Positions 46,645-55,573 of a stretch of 64,000 bases of DNA are shown here, one piece after another; the stretch's first letter is position 1; each line of letters opens with the position of its first letter. The stretch lies in the NCBI RefSeq assembly GCF_004139715.1, contig NZ_CP035544.1:2979501-3043500 (forward strand), read 5' to 3'. The stretch comes from Muriicola soli. GTDB lineage: Bacteria; Bacteroidota; Bacteroidia; Flavobacteriales; Flavobacteriaceae. The notes beneath the pieces are model-generated. The model ran no database searches. It was not told where the DNA came from and saw nothing but the letters and a program-made list of their open reading frames with translations. Position numbers and translations under genes: made by a program.

Positions 46645-47196
46645 ATGGGGGAATATTACAATTACATCAAAGCGTTGCACCTTATTTTTGTGGTCACCTG
46701 GTTTGCTGGCTTATTTTATATTCCCAGGCTATTTGTTTACCATATCGAAGCTCAGGAAAAGCCCGAACCCGACCGGCAGATATTATCGCAGCAATTGAAA
46801 TTGATGTCGAAGAGACTCTGGTATATCATAACATGGCCATCAGCCATTTTGTGCACCTTATTTGCAATCTGGTTGCTAATCCTGATGCCAGGCTGGCTAT
46901 CACAATCCTGGATGCACGTTAAATTACTATTTGTTGTATTACTGATTGCCTATCACCTGAAGACTCATCTGATGTTTATTCAATTACAACGAGACCAGGT
47001 AAAATACAGCTCAAATTTTATGCGAATTTGGAATGAAGGAGCTACCCTTGTCTTGTTTGCGGTAACTTTCCTTGTCATTTTAAAAAGTGCCTTTAATTGG
47101 ATCTACGGAGTAGTAGGGATTTTTGTTTTGGTCATATTGCTGATGCTCGGGATAAGGCTCTATAAAAGGATACGTAACAGGAATCCCGACGCCTGA
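46645..47196 (+). CDS. hemJ: Protoporphyrinogen oxidase HemJ
   Basis: HemJ oxidises protoporphyrinogen IX to protoporphyrin IX in the inner membrane, the step between HemF and HemH. The 183-residue protein has four to five hydrophobic segments and the diagnostic start YIKALHLIFVVTWFAGLFYIPRLFVYH, with the conserved His in ALH, then SKRLWYIITWP and WMHVKLLFVVLLIAYH. The ATG at 46645 is preferred to an upstream frame that overlaps the sortilin-like gene. It supplies the oxidase missing from the main heme operon. CopD-type copper proteins share the general fold but not this N-terminus. Confidence 0.92.
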   Translation: MGEYYNYIKALHLIFVVTWFAGLFYIPRLFVYHIEAQEKPEPDRQILSQQLKLMSKRLWYIITWPSAILCTLFAIWLLILMPGWLSQSWMHVKLLFVVLLIAYHLKTHLMFIQLQRDQVKYSSNFMRIWNEGATLVLFAVTFLVILKSAFNWIYGVVGIFVLVILLMLGIRLYKRIRNRNPDA

Positions 47197-47219
47197 TGAT
47201 CTCATTTTTGGACTGATTA

Positions 47220-48716
47220 TTGCTATCTTTAGAAGCAAATATAAGAGCCTTGTTCAAAAAGTTCTCCCTCAGGTCCAGGATTTTTGTCACCATGATATTC
47301 TTAGTGTTAATTGCTTCGGTGCTTATCGCCGGGGTAACCATCTATCAATACAGGGAACAGTCAAAGGATTACCATCAGGAAAGGCTGGAGCGAAAAGAGG
47401 AACAAGTAAAACAGAGTATCGCGTACACCCTTCAGGCAACTACTTATCCCGTCATCACACAAAATCTCGGGCTGATCTTCAAGGATGAAATTTACCGTAT
47501 CGCTGATGTACAGAACGTAAATTTCAATCTTTACGACCTCGAAGGACAACTCATTAAAAGCAGCAGGCCGAAGTTTCATAACGACTCAATATCACTTTGC
47601 CTTGATGCTGAAGTCCTCAATGGGCTGAAGGAAAGTCCGAATAAGCGACTGGTTGAGGACAATGTAGCTGCCGGAAGCAAGTACCAGGCGTCCTACACCT
47701 ACATCAATGATCCTAAATTTAAACCGATAGGTATACTTAATCTGCCGTATTATGAGGATAATTCCTTTAATAGTATGGAATTACGAGAATTCTTGTTCAG
47801 GCTAGGCGGGGTATACCTCGTGATGTTTTTTATAGCAATTATCCTTGCGTATTTTATTTCAAAATATATTACCCGCTCGCTTGAAAATATATCGGAGAAG
47901 TTACATCAAACCAACCTTACAAAGCGCAACGAAAAGATCTATGTAAAAAATCCCAGCGTGGAGATCAATAAACTTATTGATTCATACAATAGTATGATCG
48001 ATCAGCTGGAACAGAGTGCAGCGAAATTGGCGAGAAGTGAAAGGGAACAGGCGTGGAGAGAAATGGCCAAACAAGTAGCTCATGAGATCAAAAATCCACT
48101 AACCCCGATGCGCTTAACCGTCCAGAGTTTTCAGCGAAAATTTGATCCGTCGCAAGGGGATGCAAAATTGAAAATTGAGGAGTTTTCCAAAACCCTTATT
48201 CAGCAAATTGATATGATGAGTAGCATTGCGGGGGCTTTCTCAAATTTTGCTGAGATGCCAGCTCAACAAAATGAGACGCTTAATGTAGTGAAAACGGTAA
48301 AATTGGCGTTGGACATTTTTAATGAAAATTACATCCATTTTATTTCTGAAGAAGAAGAAATTATTGCGAAATTAGACAGAACCCAGTTGATCAGGGTGGT
48401 TACTAATCTTGTAAAAAATGCCATACAGGCTGTGCCCGACGTTGAATCTCCTAGGATTCTTGTTTCAGTAACCTCAGACGGAGATTACGTTAAGATCGCA
48501 GTGGCTGACAACGGCATTGGTATTTCAGATGAGGTAAAAGAAAAGGTCTTTGAACCAAAATTCACAACGAAATCAAGTGGTATGGGACTCGGACTGGGGA
48601 TGGTAAAGAATATCGTAGAGACATATAAAGGGACAATTTCACTGACTTCCCAACCCGGTAAAGGCTCGGTTTTTTCTGTGAGATTTCCAAAAGCGAATCA
48701 AAATATACAAGTATGA
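47220..48716 (+). CDS. Sensor histidine kinase, NtrY-like
   Basis: A membrane sensor kinase of up to 498 residues. Two transmembrane helices, about 24-43 and 193-215, bracket an extracytoplasmic region of about 150 residues; a HAMP-like segment follows, then the phospho-accepting His in EMAKQVAHEIKNPLTPMRL, the N box in RVVTNLVKNAIQAV and the G boxes DNGIGI and GMGLGLGMVKNIV. The start codon is uncertain: TTG at 47220 or TTG at 47250, with no suitable ATG before the first membrane helix. A TATCTTTA at 47224-47231 could be its own -7 box, which would favour the later start. It overlaps the next gene by four bases; no response regulator is adjacent. Confidence 0.9.
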   Translation: MLSLEANIRALFKKFSLRSRIFVTMIFLVLIASVLIAGVTIYQYREQSKDYHQERLERKEEQVKQSIAYTLQATTYPVITQNLGLIFKDEIYRIADVQNVNFNLYDLEGQLIKSSRPKFHNDSISLCLDAEVLNGLKESPNKRLVEDNVAAGSKYQASYTYINDPKFKPIGILNLPYYEDNSFNSMELREFLFRLGGVYLVMFFIAIILAYFISKYITRSLENISEKLHQTNLTKRNEKIYVKNPSVEINKLIDSYNSMIDQLEQSAAKLARSEREQAWREMAKQVAHEIKNPLTPMRLTVQSFQRKFDPSQGDAKLKIEEFSKTLIQQIDMMSSIAGAFSNFAEMPAQQNETLNVVKTVKLALDIFNENYIHFISEEEEIIAKLDRTQLIRVVTNLVKNAIQAVPDVESPRILVSVTSDGDYVKIAVADNGIGISDEVKEKVFEPKFTTKSSGMGLGLGMVKNIVETYKGTISLTSQPGKGSVFSVRFPKANQNIQV

Positions 48717-49495
48717 GTTACAATAATCTTATCGTCGAGTTAGATGACAATATAGCCGTAGTTGTGATCAATCGGCCTAAAAAATTAAATGCGCTAAATA
48801 CCGCGACAATCAAAGAGCTTCACCTGGCCTTCAAATCTCTGGAAAAGAACAAAAAGGTAAGGGTGATAATACTGACAGGAGCAGGGGAAAAAGCCTTTGT
48901 TGCCGGAGCTGATATTTCGGAATTTTCCCATTTCAATACAAAACAGGGCGGGCAACTGGCTGCCCAGGGACAGGAATTACTATTCGATTTCATAGAAAAT
49001 CTAGACAAACCTGTGATAGCTGCTGTCAATGGCTTTGCTTTAGGGGGCGGACTCGAATTGGCCATGTCTTGTCATTTTAGAATAGCCAGCCATAATGCAC
49101 GAATGGGTTTGCCTGAAGTATCCTTAGGGGTTATTCCCGGATATGGCGGTACACAGAGGCTTCCTCAACTTATAGGTAAGGGCAGGGCGATGGAAATGAT
49201 TATGACCGGGGGGATGATCGATGTGGAAAGAGCCATAGAGTTTGGCCTGGTGAACCATATCGCATCTTCTGAAGAATTGATTGATTTCTGTAAGGAGATC
49301 GCAAAAAAAATCGCGAAAAACTCCCCAAAGGCTGTTAGTCAGGCAATAAAAGCGATAAATGCGGGTTTTAAGAATGAAGTTGACGGGTTTGAGGTGGAAA
49401 TCGAAGCCTTTGGGCAATGCTTCGGTACCGATGATTTCAAGGAAGGTACTTCTGCCTTTCTGGAGAAAAGAAAAGCCTCCTTTCCAGGATCCTGA
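48713..49495 (+). CDS. Enoyl-CoA hydratase/isomerase family protein
   Basis: A 260-residue crotonase-fold protein. The oxyanion-hole segments are AFVAGADISEF near 62-72 and NGFALGGGLELAMSCHFRIAS near 104-124; the catalytic glutamate pair of hydratases is seen in GGLELAM and in GLPEVSLGVIPGYGGTQRLPQLIG. These favour a true enoyl-CoA hydratase over other crotonases. It adds water to trans-2-enoyl-CoA in fatty-acid beta-oxidation or a related route. Its ATGA overlap with the sensor kinase shows coupling, although no metabolic link is evident. Confidence 0.93.
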   Translation: MSYNNLIVELDDNIAVVVINRPKKLNALNTATIKELHLAFKSLEKNKKVRVIILTGAGEKAFVAGADISEFSHFNTKQGGQLAAQGQELLFDFIENLDKPVIAAVNGFALGGGLELAMSCHFRIASHNARMGLPEVSLGVIPGYGGTQRLPQLIGKGRAMEMIMTGGMIDVERAIEFGLVNHIASSEELIDFCKEIAKKIAKNSPKAVSQAIKAINAGFKNEVDGFEVEIEAFGQCFGTDDFKEGTSAFLEKRKASFPGS

Positions 49496-49519
49496 TTGAT
49501 TTCATTTTAATTAAAACAT

Positions 49520-51070
49520 ATGCAAAAACGAATCCTGCTTTTCGGCCTGCTTTGTATTGGATTTCTTGTAAGAGCACAAGAACTTCCTGTGGAATACACC
49601 TTCGGAGAAAAATATAATGATCGGTATAAATATTCTAATCTGTTGAATATTGAAGACGATGGTCAAGGGGGTTCATTACTCGTAAGGGCCTATTACTCTG
49701 GAATGATCTTAAAACCGAAAGGTTTTATTATAGAACATTACGATGAGAATCTTCAATTGATTTCGGAATACAATTACAAACTAAAAGGATCCGAATTTGT
49801 CAATGGCTATTTTAAAAACGGACAACTGTATTTACTATTTCTGGACTATAATTACGAATCTGAGGAATACGAATACTGGGTACACAGGAGTCCGGTAGAC
49901 CCATTTACCTTTACCAAGGAAAAACTCCTTTCATTCCGATCTGCCCCTGTCAAAAATCCTCTTGACAAGAATTATTACAACAGAAAGTTTAATTCTGGTT
50001 TTACAACCACAGTCTTATTTCCGGAAGACAAAAGTTCTTTTGTAATCAGCACCCATTACAAAAAGGGCAAAAATAACCGTCACGATATCTACCTTTTTAC
50101 CTCAGGCCTTAAGAAAGCCCTTTATCAGGACTTTTCATCTGAAGTAGAGGAGAAGAATTATGCCTTTGAGCGCGTAGCAGTTTCCAAAGACCTGAGTGAA
50201 GTCTTTATCCTGGGGAAAGCCTATTTTAAAAAGCGACGCTTTACGGCTCTTGAACGCAAGTTTCAATACGAATTAATCAAGCTTACCAATTCGGGCATCG
50301 CAACGCAGAATTTCGACTCGGAGGGAAAATATTCAGAATCCTTAACTCCTATTCTCAACAAAGGAGAACTTATATGTGTGGGCTTTTACGCAAACCGCAA
50401 GGACAACAGGTATAACGGTCTGTCTTATTTTAAGGTCGATCCTATTTCTCTGGATGTAAAAACAAAAAAATACAATCCTTTCTCCGATCAATTCATGTTT
50501 GATAAGTTCGGACAGGAGGAAGACAAGGATATAAAGAATCTGGTTTTTAAGAGTGTAGTGATTACTCCACAAGATGAAATCCTTTTCAATGCCGAGGAGT
50601 ATTTTGTTACCCAAAGTGTACAAGCTAATTCAAGTGGAGGCAGGTTGAGAGTAGAACGCTTCCATCACAACGACATCGTCAGTGCTAAGATGGATGCCCA
50701 GGGAAATATGGTTTGGGCCAGGAATATCAATAAATCTGAGGTTACCCAAGGTGATGGATCTTATGCCTCATACAGTTCCCTCACCAAAAATGGTAAAACC
50801 TACTTTTTTATCAGCACAGCTGCAGATAATCCCCAGGTACTCAACAAGGAACGGATTATCTTCAAACAAGGTCTGAGCAGAAACCGAAATGTTTTTATTA
50901 TTGAACTGAATGAAAAAGGGCAGATGAGCTATAAAAAAATCATCGACTCAAAAGATGCGCGTCTTCCCCTTATGGTCTCAAACCCGCTGATGAATGAACA
51001 GAGCGGTAAGGTGCTCTTCTATGCAAAAAGAGGAACCAAAAAACAGCTGGTTAATGTTGCCTTAGACTAA
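49520..51070 (+). CDS. Secreted protein of unknown function
   Basis: A 516-residue protein with a signal peptide (LLFGLLCIGFLVRAQ). The mature part is rich in Tyr, Phe and Lys and made of repeated strand units, for example GGSLLVRAYYSG, GFIIEHYDENLQL, YWVHRSPVDPFTF and NVFIIELNEKGQM, suggesting a beta-propeller or similar all-beta fold. It lacks a T9SS tail and a lipobox, so it is probably periplasmic. I do not recognise the family; such proteins are common and uncharacterised in Flavobacteriaceae. It begins 24 bases after the enoyl-CoA hydratase stop. Confidence 0.6.
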   Translation: MQKRILLFGLLCIGFLVRAQELPVEYTFGEKYNDRYKYSNLLNIEDDGQGGSLLVRAYYSGMILKPKGFIIEHYDENLQLISEYNYKLKGSEFVNGYFKNGQLYLLFLDYNYESEEYEYWVHRSPVDPFTFTKEKLLSFRSAPVKNPLDKNYYNRKFNSGFTTTVLFPEDKSSFVISTHYKKGKNNRHDIYLFTSGLKKALYQDFSSEVEEKNYAFERVAVSKDLSEVFILGKAYFKKRRFTALERKFQYELIKLTNSGIATQNFDSEGKYSESLTPILNKGELICVGFYANRKDNRYNGLSYFKVDPISLDVKTKKYNPFSDQFMFDKFGQEEDKDIKNLVFKSVVITPQDEILFNAEEYFVTQSVQANSSGGRLRVERFHHNDIVSAKMDAQGNMVWARNINKSEVTQGDGSYASYSSLTKNGKTYFFISTAADNPQVLNKERIIFKQGLSRNRNVFIIELNEKGQMSYKKIIDSKDARLPLMVSNPLMNEQSGKVLFYAKRGTKKQLVNVALD

Positions 51071-51094
51071 TTGTTTCGTTTTGGAAAAAATCCA

Positions 51095-51102
51095 TATATT
51101 TG
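51095..51102 (+). promoter_or_regulatory. -7 promoter box of radical SAM gene
   Basis: TATATTTG matches TAnnTTTG; a TTG at 51071-51073 lies 21 bases upstream as a possible -33 box. It overlaps the palindrome at 51100-51114. Confidence 0.6.
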
Positions 51103-51114
51103 GATAATATCCAA
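51100..51114. promoter_or_regulatory. 15-base palindromic operator candidate
   Basis: TTGGATA-A-TATCCAA is a perfect 7-1-7 inverted repeat covering the end of the -7 box and the expected transcription start of the radical SAM gene, the ideal place for a repressor. The binding protein is unknown. Confidence 0.5.
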
Positions 51115-51119
51115 TATTA

Positions 51120-52190
51120 ATGAACTTCAAACATCTTAAGGGCAGAGGTGCACAACATAATTCCAAGAATAAGTTCGATGCACTTCATTCTGAATGGAGA
51201 GACGATTTCCTAGAATACTGCTTAAAGGAGGGCGAGCTGGCCGACAATAATAAAACTGTTTACCTCCCTATTTTTCCAAAAACGATAATCAATAAAGTAA
51301 CTAGTCCGGATGTAGGAATGTCTTATTCCATGAATCCTTATCAGGGTTGTGAGCATGGATGTATCTACTGTTATGCCAGAAATACTCATGAATTTTGGGG
51401 CTATAGTGCGGGGCTAGATTTTGAGCGAAAGATTTTAATTAAGGAGAATGCTCCGGAACTGCTTGAAGCCAAATTAAAAAGTAAATCGTGGAAAGCGGAG
51501 ACCATCGTCCTCTCAGGAAATACGGATTGCTACCAGCCTGCTGAAAAAAAATACGAGATTACCAGAGCTTGTTTGGAGATTTTCCTGAAGTACAGACATC
51601 CGGTTGGTATTATCACGAAGAATGCTTTGCTGCTGCGCGATCTCGATCTGATTATCGAATTAAATAAATACGGACTTATCGGGATAAACATTTCCGTGAC
51701 ATCACTAATTGAGGAGACCAGGAGGCTTTTAGAACCTAGGACGGCTACATTGTCGAGACGTCTCAAGACGATAGAGATCTTGTCTGAAAATAAGGTTCCT
51801 GTAAATGCAATGCTGGCACCACTAATTCCGGGAATCAACAGCCATGAATTAATGTCTCTGGCCAAGGCTGTCTCGGATTCCGGGGCGCTCTCTTTTACTC
51901 ATACTGTGGTGAGGTTGAACGGCGCAATTGGAATGCTTTTTACAGATTGGATTAGAAGGACGATGCCCGATAAAGCAGAAAAAGTACTGAATCAGATCAA
52001 AAGCTGCCATGGGGGCAGCCTGCAGGATAGCAGATTCGGTATCAGAAACAGGGGGGAAGGACCACTGGCTACAAATCTAAAGGAAGTGGCGAGGATAGCC
52101 AGACAAAAGTATTTTAAGGGGAAGAAATTTCCAGCTCTGAATAAGGACTTACATCAGGAGTACAAAGAAGGGCAGTTAAAGTTATTTTAA
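51120..52190 (+). CDS. PA0069 family radical SAM protein
   Basis: A 356-residue radical SAM enzyme. The 4Fe-4S cysteines are in MNPYQGCEHGCIYCYAR (C-x3-C-x2-C) at about 75-88, preceded by the family's KTIINKVTSPDVGMSYSMNP. Other blocks are ETIVLSGNTDCYQPAEKKYEITR and the GHVRLNG-like THTVVRLNGAIG segment, with a basic C-terminus. These proteins are related to spore-photoproduct-lyase-like enzymes and are often found with DNA repair genes, but their reaction is unknown. The promoter has a perfect palindrome, suggesting tight regulation. It is convergent with the TonB-dependent receptor. Confidence 0.9.
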   Translation: MNFKHLKGRGAQHNSKNKFDALHSEWRDDFLEYCLKEGELADNNKTVYLPIFPKTIINKVTSPDVGMSYSMNPYQGCEHGCIYCYARNTHEFWGYSAGLDFERKILIKENAPELLEAKLKSKSWKAETIVLSGNTDCYQPAEKKYEITRACLEIFLKYRHPVGIITKNALLLRDLDLIIELNKYGLIGINISVTSLIEETRRLLEPRTATLSRRLKTIEILSENKVPVNAMLAPLIPGINSHELMSLAKAVSDSGALSFTHTVVRLNGAIGMLFTDWIRRTMPDKAEKVLNQIKSCHGGSLQDSRFGIRNRGEGPLATNLKEVARIARQKYFKGKKFPALNKDLHQEYKEGQLKLF

Positions 52191-52210
52191 GATCAATCAC
52201 ACAGCTAAAG

Positions 52211-52248
52211 AATCTATAATTACTGCAGGCAGAGTAATAATTTAGATT
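52211..52248. terminator. Hairpin between convergent genes
   Basis: AATCTATAATTACT and AGTAATAATTTAGATT pair imperfectly (about 13 pairs with bulges) around an 8-base GC-rich loop, ending in TTT. It lies exactly between the radical SAM and receptor stop codons and could serve both strands. Confidence 0.45.
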
Positions 52249-54720
52249 TTATTTGGAATATCCCTCCTCCTCGTCGTCTCTTTCGCGGTTTTCTTCCCTT
52301 CGTTTTTTCTTCTGATTGATACGGTAAACGAATGAAAAATTGATTTGTCTTTCCCGCCATTGAAATTCACTCTCCGATGAGAAAAATGGGGTTTCAGTTG
52401 AATTTATTCGTCGCCTTGAATTCAATAAATCTCTTACGTTTAGAGAAATTGTGCCTTTATCTTTCATGATATCCTTACTAAACGCAAGGTTGAGCGTGAA
52501 AATTCCTTCTGTTCTGGTTTGTGCGTTCTGAGTGGGACCTCTATAAAAAAGATTGGTTTGCCAATCGATTCTTCCCGGAAGACTGACTTTTGATCCAAAA
52601 CGCGAAAACCAGCTCGTGTTCTTTGCTCCGAAATCTGTTCCGCGGAATACCCCTTCGGTATTAAATTCAAAGAAATTAAAGCTCGTATTGATTCGCCACC
52701 ACTTGGTGGGGTTGTAAAGAAGACCTAGTTCGGCACCAATTCGCTTGTTGGTGGATAAGTTTATAGGCAGCGAGCGTATGATGACAATACCGTCAGAGGT
52801 TACTTCGCCGGTTTCCTCTTGAATGCGCTCAAAAGAATTGGTTTCCCTTTGATAATAAACCGATGAGGTTAGCGTCAAATTTTCCCAACGTTTCAGGTAT
52901 CCAACATCAAAGGCATCTGCAAACGACGGATCTAAATCAGGATTGCCCTGGAAAATATTGGTACGGCTAGATCTTGAAGGAAAAGGATTGATAAACCATC
53001 CTCTTGGTCTGTTGATACGGCGGTTATAGCCTAAAGTGATATTCTCGTTCTCCTTGAGCTCATAGGTCAGGTTTAAAGTCGGGAAAAGATTTAAATAGTT
53101 CTTATCGAAATCAAGTTCAATATCATCACCCAGTAAATTTTGAAGGGTTTCAACGTCAGCGCCAAGCACCTGGCCTTTTAACTGGGTGTTTTCTAACCGA
53201 AGTCCGGCCAAAAAGCTGAACTTTCCAAATTTATCGCCATATTGAGTATATAAGGCCTGAACATTTTGATTAAATATAAATTGGTTAGATAAACCTGTAT
53301 TGGACTCAAAATTACCGGTTTCCAGGTTGAGTTCTTCCAAATTGAAATTGGTGTCAGTTTCCTCAAAATTACCTCGATAGCCAGCTTCAAACTGAGCATC
53401 GCCAATGGGCAGTACATAATCTGCCTGAATCAGAAATTCATTCTGCACCTCTGTCTCTAGAATATTTTCTGCACCAACAGTCTCAGTATTTGGAAAGGTA
53501 TTCTCTTCTGTTATTGTAATTGGTTTAATTTCTTCGTCGAAGGAGTACTGAGCATCTACCGCTAATTTATGCCCCTCATCATTGAAATTATTGATGTAAT
53601 TCAACGAGAGTTGGTAGGAGGCTTCGTCTTCAGCTTGGAGTTCCTGCCGCAAGGTTCTGCTGTCTATATCATTACCTACAAATCGAACGGTATTGTTTTG
53701 GGTCAAATCTTCACCATCGTTAAGTCGGCCAAAAACACTAGCCGTTAACGAAGACTGATCAGTTAAAAAGTATTCAAGACCAACGTTTGCATTGAAGCCA
53801 CTATTTTTTCTGTCGATATCCCTGTCTTCGGTAATTCTATCAAAAGATCCCTCTGAATACGTATTGTCAAAAAAACCGTTACCGGGTGGGGTACTGTATG
53901 AATAGCCTAAGGTGGTAAAGAAGTTGTAATTATCTGTTCTGAAATTCAGGTTGGGCGTGAAATTAAATCGGTCAGGATAGCCTATAACCGTATTAATAGT
54001 TCCATTAAAACCCCTGGTTTTTTCTTTTTTTAGTACGATGTTTAGGATACCAGCTGTTCCTTCGGCGTCGTAACGCGCAGATGGACTTGTAATAACCTCT
54101 ACCTTTTCAATAGCATCAGCAGGTAGTTGTTGCAAGGCATCTGTAGAACCAAAGCCTGCTAAGGCAGAAGGCCTGCCGTTAATTAGGATTCTAACATTGC
54201 CATTCCCCCTTAGATTTATTGCACCATCAACATCTACCGTAACAGATGGAATGTTATCGAGTGCATCGCTAATGGTGGCTCCGCTATTAGTTAGGTCTTT
54301 CCCTACATTGTATATTTTTTTATCAAGTCGGACCTCTACCGATGTTCTTTCAGCAACCAGCTCAACCGACTCAAGTTGCTCTACATTGGGCGATAATTTA
54401 AGCTTACCAAGATTGACTGAAGAATCAAAAGTTTGAACAGGGAGTTCCAAAGTTTTAAAAGAAATATATTCAATTCTACTTTTATATCTGCCTTGGGAAA
54501 TTTCGACCTTAAATTTTCCATTAAGGTCAGTAATACCGCCGGTGATGTTTTCAGGGTTGTCAATATCCTGCAATACAAAAGTTGCAAACTCCAAAGGCTG
54601 CCCTGTTTCATTTTCAACAACGGTACCCGAGATGAAAATTGATTTTGACTGTGAAAGGCCCTGTGATGCGAAAGCTATTATAAAAAGAATCGAAAGGCTT
54701 ATATTTTTAAAAGAACTCAT
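52249..54720 (-). CDS. TonB-dependent receptor, outer-membrane beta-barrel family
   Basis: An 823-residue outer-membrane receptor. After the signal peptide (ending near GLSQ) comes a carboxypeptidase-regulatory-like domain at about 25-105 (FISGTVVENETGQPLEFATFVLQ), a plug with TISDALDNIPSVTVDVDGAINLRGNGNVRILINGRPSAL and the KVEVITSPSARYDAEGTAGILNIVLKK segment, then a barrel of about 22 strands ending in Phe-rich INFSFVYRINQ and a charged tail. The first ATG is at 54720; the upstream frame has no good signal. It sits directly downstream of the LytS/LytTR pair on the same strand with its own -7 box. The ligand is unknown; peptides or iron chelates are possible. Confidence 0.9.
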   Translation of the reverse strand: MSSFKNISLSILFIIAFASQGLSQSKSIFISGTVVENETGQPLEFATFVLQDIDNPENITGGITDLNGKFKVEISQGRYKSRIEYISFKTLELPVQTFDSSVNLGKLKLSPNVEQLESVELVAERTSVEVRLDKKIYNVGKDLTNSGATISDALDNIPSVTVDVDGAINLRGNGNVRILINGRPSALAGFGSTDALQQLPADAIEKVEVITSPSARYDAEGTAGILNIVLKKEKTRGFNGTINTVIGYPDRFNFTPNLNFRTDNYNFFTTLGYSYSTPPGNGFFDNTYSEGSFDRITEDRDIDRKNSGFNANVGLEYFLTDQSSLTASVFGRLNDGEDLTQNNTVRFVGNDIDSRTLRQELQAEDEASYQLSLNYINNFNDEGHKLAVDAQYSFDEEIKPITITEENTFPNTETVGAENILETEVQNEFLIQADYVLPIGDAQFEAGYRGNFEETDTNFNLEELNLETGNFESNTGLSNQFIFNQNVQALYTQYGDKFGKFSFLAGLRLENTQLKGQVLGADVETLQNLLGDDIELDFDKNYLNLFPTLNLTYELKENENITLGYNRRINRPRGWFINPFPSRSSRTNIFQGNPDLDPSFADAFDVGYLKRWENLTLTSSVYYQRETNSFERIQEETGEVTSDGIVIIRSLPINLSTNKRIGAELGLLYNPTKWWRINTSFNFFEFNTEGVFRGTDFGAKNTSWFSRFGSKVSLPGRIDWQTNLFYRGPTQNAQTRTEGIFTLNLAFSKDIMKDKGTISLNVRDLLNSRRRINSTETPFFSSESEFQWRERQINFSFVYRINQKKKRREENRERDDEEEGYSK

Positions 54721-54738
54721 TCTGTTTAATGTTTGATT

Positions 54739-54746
54739 CAAAACTA
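54739..54746 (-). promoter_or_regulatory. -7 promoter box of TonB-dependent receptor
   Basis: TAGTTTTG on the minus strand matches TAnnTTTG and ends 18 bases before the receptor ATG at 54720. Confidence 0.5.
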
Positions 54747-54867
54747 TAAACAATATGACGTCTTTAAAACTTTATTCTTCCAACACCCAAACAAAACATG
54801 TCAACGACACTAAGAAAATGTTAAAGGAATTTTCCTCATGGGATTTTTATAAATTACTAAGAGATTA

Positions 54868-55569
54868 TTACTGATTCAAAACCTTATTGACGAATGCTTC
54901 TTTGTATAACCTGCCGATTGGGAGCTCCATGTCATTATCTAAATAAACACGATTGCCTAAAAACTTTACGATCTTTTTGGTATTAATTAAATAGGATTTG
55001 TGAATTCTTAGAAACAAATCTTTTGGCAGCACCTCTTCCCAATGTTTCAGCCGCTCTACGGAGAGGTGTTTGGTCTCTTTGGTATAAATTACTGTGTAAT
55101 CGGTATCTGATTTTATAAAAGAGATATCAGAGACCTTCAATTTTCGGTATTCGTGGCCTGACTTAATATAAATATCATCCGAATCATTTATTGTTTGGCT
55201 GGTTTGCCTGTCGCTATTACCAGGTGTTTTACTCACCTTGGCTATGGCTTTTAAAAATCGTTGAAATGAAAATGGTTTTAGCAGATAATCAATGACATTG
55301 TATTCATAGCTTTCAAGGGCATAATCAGAAAAGGCGGTGGTTAGGATTATATTAGGCCGGTTACTCAAGGATTTAATAAATTCCAAGCCGGTCAATTTGG
55401 GCAAGTGAATATCTAGAAATACAATATCCACTGTATTGTTTTTGAGGAATTCCATGGCCTCCAGAGCACTTGAAAACGTACCTTTAAGTTGCAGGATCTT
55501 AGCGTCTTCAATGTATTTTTGCAAGATGCGCTGCGCCGGTACTTGGTCTTCAATAATAATGCAGGTCAT
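54868..55569 (-). CDS. LytTR family response regulator
   Basis: A 233-residue two-component regulator. The receiver domain (about 1-120) has the acidic pair near the start (CIIIEDQVPAQRIL), the phospho-Asp in DIVFLDIHLPKLTG at about 54, and the Lys in LLKPFSFQRFLKAI. The LytTR DNA-binding domain (about 135-230) includes DISFIKSDTDYTVIYT, LFLRIHKSYLINTKKI and the final ELPIGRLYKEAF. Such regulators bind direct repeats in promoters of membrane or surface genes; the receptor gene next door is the natural target. It lies 4 bases after its partner kinase. Confidence 0.94.
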   Translation of the reverse strand: MTCIIIEDQVPAQRILQKYIEDAKILQLKGTFSSALEAMEFLKNNTVDIVFLDIHLPKLTGLEFIKSLSNRPNIILTTAFSDYALESYEYNVIDYLLKPFSFQRFLKAIAKVSKTPGNSDRQTSQTINDSDDIYIKSGHEYRKLKVSDISFIKSDTDYTVIYTKETKHLSVERLKHWEEVLPKDLFLRIHKSYLINTKKIVKFLGNRVYLDNDMELPIGRLYKEAFVNKVLNQ

Positions 55570-55573
55570 TTCG

